Source: Archangiaceae bacterium (GTDB taxonomy: Bacteria; Myxococcota; Myxococcia; Myxococcales; Myxococcaceae). Taken from it: 5,449 bases of DNA. Under the pieces are notes generated by a model. That model ran no database searches. It saw only the letters and a list, made by a program, of their open reading frames with translations, and was not told where the DNA came from. Shown one piece after another: positions 1-4,618 of the stretch (position 1 is its first letter; every line of letters starts with the position of its first letter). The position numbers and the translations under genes are program-made. The stretch spans positions 1 through 5,449 of the forward strand of contig JAHFDQ010000438.1 of NCBI GenBank assembly GCA_023248915.1, in the 5' to 3' direction.

Positions 1-119
1 AAGATGGCGTCGGCCAGGTTTTCGCCCGACTCGCGCCGGATTCCGAGCGGGTGGCGCACCACCCCGAAGACCTCGAGGTGGCCCGTCACCGTCTTCAGCT
101 TCTGCGCGGCGGCGTTCAT
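1..119 (-). CDS. Unrecognised protein, N-terminal 39 residues only (partial)
   Basis: Only the first 39 codons lie in the window; the gene continues past base 1. The ATG at 119-117 overlaps the TGA of the upstream GspF-like gene (118-116) as ATGA, the usual sign of translational coupling, and this decides the start. A GGGAG lies about 11 bases upstream inside the preceding gene, a weak, distant ribosome binding site that also suggests reinitiation. The visible peptide begins MNAAAQKLKTVTGHLEV and is mixed polar and basic. It has no signal peptide, no membrane segment and no motif I recognise. Its place as last visible member of the pilin/GspF-like series suggests a role with them, but that is inference only. 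The full gene could encode another machine part or something unrelated. Confidence 0.7.
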   Translation of the reverse strand, partial: MNAAAQKLKTVTGHLEVFGVVRHPLGIRRESGENLADAI

Positions 120-952
120 GACGGCGAGACTCCCGTCCAGAGCAGCGGCAGGGTCAGGTAGACCGAGGCCAGGATGAGCGCAGCCAGCGCCAGCGCCAGC
201 GCGGTGAACGCGCCCTTCGCCAAGAGCGCCAGGCGGTCGAAGCGAAGCTCGGCCCGTTCGGCGAAGTGAAGGGCCAGCTCGGGCCAATCGAGGGTGCCGT
301 GGGCTTGGCGCGCGGCGTCGCCCGCGAACCCGGGCGCGTGCCTCCGGGCCAGCTCGAACGCGGCCTCGGCGGGCACTCCGGCCGCGGCGAGCGGGGCGAA
401 GGCGGCGCACACCCGCGCGTCCGCCAGGGGGCCGAACAACCACCGGTGCGAGCGGTCGAAGAGCGGCGCTACCCACGCGGCGAGGACCACTGCCAGGGCG
501 AGCCAGAACCCGACCTGGCCCAAGACCGAGAGGTACGCCCACTGACCGTCGGGAAGCGCGGCACCGGAGGCGAGGCCAGGGACCACCCGGAAGGCGAACA
601 GCTGCGCCACCACTGACTCGACCATCAGCACCAAAGCCAGGTAGTGGCACGTCCCGAGAAGGGGCCGCCAGAGGTCGGTCGACCGGGGCAACCGGGCCAG
701 GGCGGCGCTCACCTCGACGGCGGTCTCCGGGCGAAACGCCGCCGCGTCGGCAAGCAGCGGGTCGAAGCCCAGGGGAATGAGCGCTCCGAGGGCCTCGCCG
801 AGCTTTCCGTGGCGGGCGAAGTCGATGGCGCGCTGAGCGGGGAACGGAATGCCCCCCGCCAAACCCCCGACGATTTCGAGCTCGTGGTGCACGGGGCGGC
901 CCGCGGCCACGGCCCGCTCGGCGGCGACGCTGAAGAACCGGCCCGCCTTCAC
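116..952 (-). CDS. GspF/PilC-like inner-membrane platform protein, divergent (second of a pair)
   Basis: This 278-residue protein looks like a short relative of the GspF/PilC/T2SSF family, the inner-membrane platform that links the assembly ATPase to the growing pilus or pseudopilus. Three hydrophobic segments are visible at about 99-127, 140-163 and 247-272. Soluble helical regions lie before the first (1-95) and between the second and third (165-245), the family's layout. The second region opens with RVCAAFAPLAAAGVPAEAAFE (180-200), resembling the family's 'FARTLATLLEAGVPLLEALE' type start. The C-terminus (SVYLTLPLLW, 263-272) resembles the family's final helix ending in LPLF. Family members are usually about 400 residues, so this one is compact, and the GEESG-type motif is not evident. 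The GTG start at 952 overlaps the preceding TGA (GTGA) and has GGGAG seven bases upstream. The open frame continues to 1342, but that extension only shadows the upstream gene. Assignment as GspF-like is moderately sure; its exact system is unknown. Confidence 0.72.
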   Translation of the reverse strand: MKAGRFFSVAAERAVAAGRPVHHELEIVGGLAGGIPFPAQRAIDFARHGKLGEALGALIPLGFDPLLADAAAFRPETAVEVSAALARLPRSTDLWRPLLGTCHYLALVLMVESVVAQLFAFRVVPGLASGAALPDGQWAYLSVLGQVGFWLALAVVLAAWVAPLFDRSHRWLFGPLADARVCAAFAPLAAAGVPAEAAFELARRHAPGFAGDAARQAHGTLDWPELALHFAERAELRFDRLALLAKGAFTALALALAALILASVYLTLPLLWTGVSPS

Positions 953-1833
953 TTCACCGCTCCCGCGATGGCGAACACCGGGAGGAGGAAGGCGGCGACC
1001 AGCGGTATCGCCGCCGCGAGCACCACGCCGAGGCCCAAGGCCGGGCTCCAGCCAGCGAACCGCGCCGAAGTGGCTCGCGCCTCGGACTCCAGCTCGGCCG
1101 CGAGCGTCCGCGCTCCGCTCTCCGGGCCGTCGCGCGCCAGCAAGAACGCCCCGGCCTTCCGCTCGAGCGCCGTCAGCCCCAACCCCTGACCGTCGAAGAC
1201 GGTCTCCCGCGTCGACGGGTCGACCAGCTTCGCCGCGGCCTCGGCCGACACCATCGCGGCCATCGCCGCCGCGAACTGGCGCAGCCGCGCCGCGGCCTGG
1301 AATCTCGCGACACCCGGGAGCCACCGGGCCGGCACCGCCCATGGCAACGCCGCCAGGGCGAGCAAGAGCGCCGGCCCCAGGTAACCCACCGCCGCGACCG
1401 CGTCGAAGGTCAGCTGGGTCACGAGGGGCAGCGCGCCGAAATTGGAGACGCCCTCCTGCCAGGCCCGAATCAGCAGCGTCGCCAGGCCCAGGGTGAACCC
1501 GGCGCCGCCCAAGGCAAGCGTTAGGAGGAACGCCGCCTGTTGCCGGCTGCGCCGCGCCGCCCAGGCCACCTCGCTGCTCTTCACCGACTCGAGCAGCGCC
1601 TCGGGGCCGGCCGCCTCGCCCTGCGCCAACAGCGCGAGGAAGGGGTCGGCGCCGGCCTCGGGCCGTTCGCCGCGGTCGAGCGCCTGGGCCACGCGGTCGA
1701 GCTCGCGGTGGGCGTCGCCTCCGGGCAAGCCCTGCGCGACCAGCGCCACCGACTTGGCCGCGGTCCAGCCGTGGCGCCGGAGCGCCACCAGGTGAAGCGC
1801 GAGGAGCGCCCGGCTCTCGTCGGTCAAGCTCAC
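949..1833 (-). CDS. GspF/PilC-like inner-membrane platform protein (first of a pair)
   Basis: This 294-residue protein has the two-domain GspF/PilC layout: a cytoplasmic helical domain (about 5-97), two membrane helices (98-122, 143-168), a second helical domain (175-260) and a last membrane helix (262-290). Each domain keeps a trace of the family's 'GEESG' signature: ALLAQGEAAGPEALLES at 68-84 and LLARDGPESG at 231-240, where the first Glu has become Pro. The end, AFLLPVFAIAGAV (281-293), closely resembles the family's closing 'LYLPIFNLASAV'. Family proteins anchor the pilus or pseudopilus base and contact the assembly ATPase; that role here is inferred. The size is about 100 residues below the norm. 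The start is GTG at 1833, overlapping the pilin stop by GTGA, with only a weak purine-rich stretch (GAGACGAG) upstream, so translation probably depends on ribosomes finishing the pilin gene. TadB/TadC-type proteins are an alternative, but the two-domain layout argues against them. Confidence 0.8.
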   Translation of the reverse strand: MSLTDESRALLALHLVALRRHGWTAAKSVALVAQGLPGGDAHRELDRVAQALDRGERPEAGADPFLALLAQGEAAGPEALLESVKSSEVAWAARRSRQQAAFLLTLALGGAGFTLGLATLLIRAWQEGVSNFGALPLVTQLTFDAVAAVGYLGPALLLALAALPWAVPARWLPGVARFQAAARLRQFAAAMAAMVSAEAAAKLVDPSTRETVFDGQGLGLTALERKAGAFLLARDGPESGARTLAAELESEARATSARFAGWSPALGLGVVLAAAIPLVAAFLLPVFAIAGAVK

Positions 1834-2267
1834 TCGAGCTCGTCTCTAACGGAAATGGCCAGGGTGGCGCCGTCGAGCTCGAAGCTCGAGGCCTGGCCGT
1901 CGGCGTCGAGGTCGCCCTCGGCCACCGCCTTGAAGGTGCCCGCGGCGAGCACCACCGAGTACCGGTAGCGCACCAGCCCCTCGGCGCGGACTCCCAACTG
2001 CTTCCAGCTCGGGCGCGAGGTATCGAAGGCCACCGGCGCCTTGGGGACGCCGCCGGTGGACGTGGAGGGGGCGGCGGCGAGGTACTGCCCGTGGTCCCGG
2101 TAGTAGGCGAGCTCGGCGTTGGCGATGGCCGACAGCATCATCCGGGCCTCGGCGGCGCGGGCGCGGAAGACGATGGCCTGGTACCCGGGGACGGCGAGGA
2201 CGGTGAGAATGCCGATGACGGAAATCACCAGGACCAGCTCTATCAGCGTGAAACCACGCGCTTTCAT
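1830..2267 (-). CDS. Type IV pilin-like protein (PilA/PilE or pseudopilin type)
   Basis: This 145-residue protein starts MKARG followed by FTLIELVLVISVIGILTV. The five-residue basic leader, Gly at -1, Phe at +1 and Glu at +5 after cleavage form the class III signal cut and N-methylated by prepilin peptidase; the long hydrophobic helix (6-30) anchors and packs the subunit. It continues with the usual amphipathic helix (YQAIVFRARAAEARMMLSAI) and a segment ELAYYRDHGQYLAAAP (52-67) like the 'Y...GxYP' region of PilA and GspG proteins. The C-terminal half carries DLDADG (119-124) before a beta strand, as in many deltaproteobacterial pilins, possibly a metal-binding loop. There is no Cys pair, so no disulphide-closed D-region. 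A strong Shine-Dalgarno (GAGGAGGG, 2271-2278) sits three bases before ATG 2267, which fixes the start. It could be a major or minor pilin or a pseudopilin; GspG's usual C-terminal DPWG is not seen. Confidence 0.93.
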   Translation of the reverse strand: MKARGFTLIELVLVISVIGILTVLAVPGYQAIVFRARAAEARMMLSAIANAELAYYRDHGQYLAAAPSTSTGGVPKAPVAFDTSRPSWKQLGVRAEGLVRYRYSVVLAAGTFKAVAEGDLDADGQASSFELDGATLAISVRDELE

Positions 2268-2270
2268 CAG

Positions 2271-2278
2271 CCCTCCTC
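2271..2278 (-). promoter_or_regulatory. Strong Shine-Dalgarno of the pilin gene
   Basis: GAGGAGGG on the minus strand lies three bases before the pilin ATG and is the best ribosome binding site in the window. The two genes after it have weaker sites and start by 4-base overlap, so this may be the main ribosome entry point for the pilin and the GspF-like pair. It would give the pilin the highest translation, as a filament subunit needs. Confidence 0.75.
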
Positions 2279-2281
2279 GAG

Positions 2282-2307
2282 GCGCCGCGAGGCTAGTGAG
2301 GCGGCGC
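2282..2307. repeat. Inverted repeat between barrel and pilin genes (possible intercistronic hairpin)
   Basis: GCGCCGC (2282-2288) and GCGGCGC (2301-2307) are perfect 7-base complementary arms around a 12-base loop, in the 68-base gap between the Omp85-like gene and the pilin gene. In the minus-strand transcript the hairpin ends only four bases before the pilin Shine-Dalgarno. No run of T follows on the minus strand, so it does not look like an intrinsic terminator. An mRNA processing or stability element that sets pilin levels apart from the barrel is possible. In sequence this GC-rich a 7-base match could also be chance. Confidence 0.4.
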
Positions 2308-2335
2308 TCCTGGGGCCAGCGAAAACAACGCCTGC

Positions 2336-4042
2336 TCAGGGCTCGGCCAGGAAGACCGGCCGGTCGTCGGTGACCTGGCCGTAGCTGCCGCTGAACCGGT
2401 CCACCGACAGAGGGCTGGCACCGTTCACCACCCAACCGAAGTCGATTCGGATGGTCTCGTGGTTGAACTGCGGCAAGAGAATGCGCAGCCCCCCGCCCAC
2501 CGTGTGGGTCAGCGTCGGCGCCGCGTCGAACGCCGACCCCGCGTCCCAGAACAGCACGCCTCCGACGTACACCGTGCGCACCTCGACGGCGCGGCTGCGC
2601 AGCTCGAAGTTCCAGAGCACCTGGTTCTGGCCCGCGAAGGCCTCGGGCGCGGCCCCGCGCAGGCCGTTGCTGCCTCCGAGCAACGAAGCCCGGTGGTCGA
2701 GGTCGTCCTGGCGCAGCTCGACGTAGAGCCGGGTGACGACCCGCACCGGGCCCCACTCCGGGCCGTAGTTCGACAGCTCGGCCCCCCAGTGCTTGTTCAC
2801 CCAGCCGCCCATGTCGCGGGCGGCGGCCGCCACCACCACCGTCGCCAGGTCGCCGTGCGACGAGAGCCGGTACCGGGCCCAGGCGCCGCCCTCGACGAAG
2901 CGCGACGGCGACAGGAACGCGGGGTTGGCCCAGCGGGCCCAGACCAGCGCAGAACCACCGAGCTGGAAGTCCTCGGACAGGCCGAAGGTGTCGAGGTTGC
3001 GCAAGACGCGGAAGTCCGCCTGGTACACTCGCGCCTGCGCCCCCAAGTAGGCGGCACTCTCGCTGGGCGGCAGGAAGCCCGCCTCGAGAAACCCGCGCCC
3101 GGCATCGGACAGGGGCGCGGAGAGCGGCGCGCGGTAGCTTCGCGCGTAGGCGCCGGCCCCCGCCGACAGGTTCAGCTTCAGGGCGTGCCCGAACGAGCGC
3201 GTCAGGTACAGCTGCCCGTTCACGTTTCGCCCTTCGTAGACGTAGGGCACCGGGCCGTCGGGGCCGTCGAGCAGCCACACCGCGGCCCCCCGGTAGACGC
3301 GCCAGGTGCGCACGTTCCACCCTCCCTGCCCGACCAGGGCCCAGGCGTCATCGAGCGACCTGAGCGGCCGGCCGGCGACCACCTTGCCCGTGCTGCCTTC
3401 GACGGCGAGGGTGTCGCGGTTGAGCACCACCGCGGCCGTCTCGGAGAAGCCGACCTTGCTGTCCAGCACCCGGTTGTCGGTGAAGGCCTGCCCGAGCTGG
3501 AGCGTGTCCAGCCGAAGCTGAAAATCGAGCGCCACCTGCTGGTCGAGCCCGAGGAAGTTCTGCTCGGTGGGGTGAAGCTGGAGGAACTGCAGCAGCGTCC
3601 CGACGAAGGCGAAGTCGCTGTTGAGGCGCAGGCTCCACCTGTCGCGGGTGATGACCAACAGGCCCACGCCGCCGTGCTGGCCGCGCACCGCCACCGCGCG
3701 CGCGACCGCGAAGATGTAGCGGTCGCGCAGGTTGCGCTCGGTTTCCTTGGCGAGGTCGGCGCGGTAGGGCTGGCCCACGTCCAAGAGCACCTCGCGCCGG
3801 ACCACCGCCTCGCGGCTCAACCGGTGCAGCAGGTTCAGCTCGCCCGGCCACGGGTCGTCGGGCGTGAAGATGTCCTCCGAGGCAACCAGCACCTCTTCGA
3901 CGACCTGGCCTTCGGGGTTGGGTTCGACGGCGCGCCGGGTCGTCTCGAGCGCCCGGTCGACCAGGCGCTGCTCGTACTCGGCCGACTCGGCCCTTGCCGC
4001 GGACGCCGACACACAGAGGACCCAGGCGAAGAGCCAGCGCAT
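2336..4042 (-). CDS. Omp85/BamA-like outer-membrane barrel protein with POTRA-like N-terminus
   Basis: This 568-residue protein begins with a Sec signal peptide (MRWLFAWVLCVSASAARA, cut near 18/19). Residues 45-135 look like one POTRA-type domain: REVLLDVGQPYRADLAKETE (83-102) followed by RNLRDRYIFAVARAVAV and a strand GVGLLVITRDRW (125-136). The rest is amphipathic beta strands rich in Tyr, Trp, Arg and Gly. LLGGSNGLRG (454-463) matches the 'GG...(L/V)RG' turn of Omp85 proteins, whose Arg-Gly reaches into the barrel; a GGGLRILLP strand (516-524) and RIDFGW (532-537) follow, as in the last barrel strands. Known members insert outer-membrane proteins or move substrates across the outer membrane. 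The start is ATG 4042; a GTG at 4045 is also in frame, and neither has a good ribosome binding site. It follows the 150-residue gene by 27 bases and precedes the pilin. Odd: it ends in LAEP, without the terminal aromatic residue usual for barrel beta-signals. Confidence 0.82.
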   Translation of the reverse strand: MRWLFAWVLCVSASAARAESAEYEQRLVDRALETTRRAVEPNPEGQVVEEVLVASEDIFTPDDPWPGELNLLHRLSREAVVRREVLLDVGQPYRADLAKETERNLRDRYIFAVARAVAVRGQHGGVGLLVITRDRWSLRLNSDFAFVGTLLQFLQLHPTEQNFLGLDQQVALDFQLRLDTLQLGQAFTDNRVLDSKVGFSETAAVVLNRDTLAVEGSTGKVVAGRPLRSLDDAWALVGQGGWNVRTWRVYRGAAVWLLDGPDGPVPYVYEGRNVNGQLYLTRSFGHALKLNLSAGAGAYARSYRAPLSAPLSDAGRGFLEAGFLPPSESAAYLGAQARVYQADFRVLRNLDTFGLSEDFQLGGSALVWARWANPAFLSPSRFVEGGAWARYRLSSHGDLATVVVAAAARDMGGWVNKHWGAELSNYGPEWGPVRVVTRLYVELRQDDLDHRASLLGGSNGLRGAAPEAFAGQNQVLWNFELRSRAVEVRTVYVGGVLFWDAGSAFDAAPTLTHTVGGGLRILLPQFNHETIRIDFGWVVNGASPLSVDRFSGSYGQVTDDRPVFLAEP

Positions 4043-4069
4043 CACTCGGCGCGAGCGTAGCGCGGGCGA

Positions 4070-4522
4070 TCAGGGAGGGGCGCCGATTCTCAGCAGGTCT
4101 TCCAGCGTTTCGACCGACTCGACCGCCTGTTCCATCATCCGCTCGAGGGTGAAGCTGCCGGCTCGGCGCGGGTCTTCCCCGTGCTCCGCGATGCGCCGCA
4201 TCGCCGCGCACATCAGGGACAGCCCCACCGTGACCGAGTTCACCCAAGCCCGCGCGTCCTGGCGCTCGGAGAAGAACAGGTACACCGCCCCGGGCTGAAA
4301 CTCGCCGCAGCAGGCTTCCATGGTGGCCTCGGCCGTCACCTGGTCGAAGAAGCGGGGCGCCCTGTGGCCGCGCATCTGGAGGAACTTCCACAGCAGCAGC
4401 TCGATTCGCCCCGCCAGCGAACGAAGTCGCGCCGGGTCGTCCTCGAGTACCCCCAATTCGGCGAGGGTCTCCGCGGCTCGGGCCGTGGCTTCCTCGCAGC
4501 GCTTCAGACAGGGGGGTGACAC
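4070..4522 (-). CDS. Unrecognised 150-residue helical protein with Cys pairs
   Basis: I do not recognise the family. The protein appears soluble and mostly helical (for example 11-50 and 124-146), with no signal peptide or clear membrane segment. Five Cys occur: C5 and C9 (CLKRC), C71 and C72 (EACCGEF) and C105, enough for a metal site or redox role, but no known motif is complete. GTG 4522 is chosen because GAGG lies seven bases upstream. A GTG at 4579 is in frame, but the 19 extra codons use TTA, CCA, AGT, CGA and GGT, unlike the G/C-ending codons of the gene, so they are probably not translated. The stop is 27 bases before the Omp85-like gene, so the two are probably co-transcribed and this is likely the first gene of the set. 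Its job is unknown; a cytoplasmic accessory or regulatory role is possible. Confidence 0.72.
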   Translation of the reverse strand: MSPPCLKRCEEATARAAETLAELGVLEDDPARLRSLAGRIELLLWKFLQMRGHRAPRFFDQVTAEATMEACCGEFQPGAVYLFFSERQDARAWVNSVTVGLSLMCAAMRRIAEHGEDPRRAGSFTLERMMEQAVESVETLEDLLRIGAPP

Positions 4523-4528
4523 CCGGCG

Positions 4529-4561
4529 ACCTCGCAGCGAGGTTGGTAACCAGTCCACTGG
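4529..4561. repeat. Three overlapping inverted repeats (operator- or hairpin-like)
   Basis: Within 33 bases are ACCTCGC-A-GCGAGGT (4529-4543, 7-base arms), GGTT-GGT-AACC (4541-4551, 4-base arms) and CCAGT-CC-ACTGG (4550-4561, 5-base arms), each sharing bases with the next. They lie just upstream of the GTG of the 150-residue gene. On the minus-strand RNA the first would fold with GAGG, the Shine-Dalgarno, in its 3' arm. They could be protein binding sites, a translational control hairpin, or both. Confidence 0.5.
4530..4533 (-). promoter_or_regulatory. Shine-Dalgarno of the 150-residue gene, inside an inverted repeat
   Basis: GAGG on the minus strand sits seven bases before GTG 4522 and decides that start. 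It forms part of the arm GCGAGGT-complement of the dyad at 4529-4543, so in RNA it could pair with the upstream ACCTC and be masked. Confidence 0.55.
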
Positions 4562-4589
4562 GGCCGGGCAACTCTTCACCGCTGCCCCG

Positions 4590-4605
4590 TGGCGCTTTTC
4601 GTGCT
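4590..4605 (+). promoter_or_regulatory. Candidate sigma-54-type promoter for the propeller gene
   Basis: TGGCGCTTTTCGTGCT matches the sigma-54 -24/-12 pattern TGGCACG-N4-TTGCW at all but three of its fixed positions, with GG (4591-4592) and GC (4603-4604) exactly ten bases apart. Transcription would begin near 4615, only a few bases before ATG 4619, so the message would be nearly leaderless; this fits the absence of any Shine-Dalgarno there. No enhancer-binding site could be assigned. A chance match in GC-rich sequence is quite possible. Confidence 0.3.
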
Positions 4606-4618
4606 CTAAACGCCCGCC

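Larger units (their letters stand above)
4523..4618. promoter_or_regulatory. Divergent intergenic region, likely promoters for both directions
   Basis: These 96 bases lie between two genes transcribed away from each other, so promoters for the whole minus-strand set and for the propeller gene should be here. The minus-strand half holds nested inverted repeats (4529-4561). A weak minus-strand pair, TTGCCC (4566-4571) and TACCAA (4543-4548) with a 17-base spacer, could be -35/-10 boxes, but the -10 match is poor. The plus-strand half holds a sigma-54-like element (4590-4605). Two genes with such close starts may be co-regulated. Confidence 0.6.

Noticed and set aside
953..1342. N-terminal extension of the second GspF-like gene to 1342
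   Set aside because: It overlaps the first GspF-like gene in another frame and gives a low-complexity Gly/Arg/Ala peptide. The GTG at 952 has a good Shine-Dalgarno and a GTGA overlap.
644..1496. Plus-strand open frames of 181 and 215 codons opposite the GspF-like genes
   Set aside because: Pro/Arg/Ala-rich shadow translations without motifs, opposite genes with clear family signatures.
116..1833. TadB/TadC pair of a Tad pilus
   Set aside because: The sizes and pairing fit, but the first protein has the two-domain PilC/GspF layout and the pilin is a GFTLIE type rather than Flp, so I prefer GspF-like. Not fully excluded.
2268..3320. Upstream extension of the pilin frame to 3320
   Set aside because: The extension shadows the barrel gene and would put about 350 residues before a prepilin leader that must be N-terminal.
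2459..4060. 533-codon plus-strand open frame
   Set aside because: It lies fully antisense to the Omp85-like gene. Its translation is Arg/Glu/Gly/Val-rich with no domain or signal peptide, as expected of a shadow frame in GC-rich coding DNA.
4543..4571. TTGCCC / 17 bases / TACCAA as the minus-strand promoter
   Set aside because: The -10 match is poor and the start would fall inside the inverted repeat, leaving a very short leader. Kept only as a note under the intergenic region.
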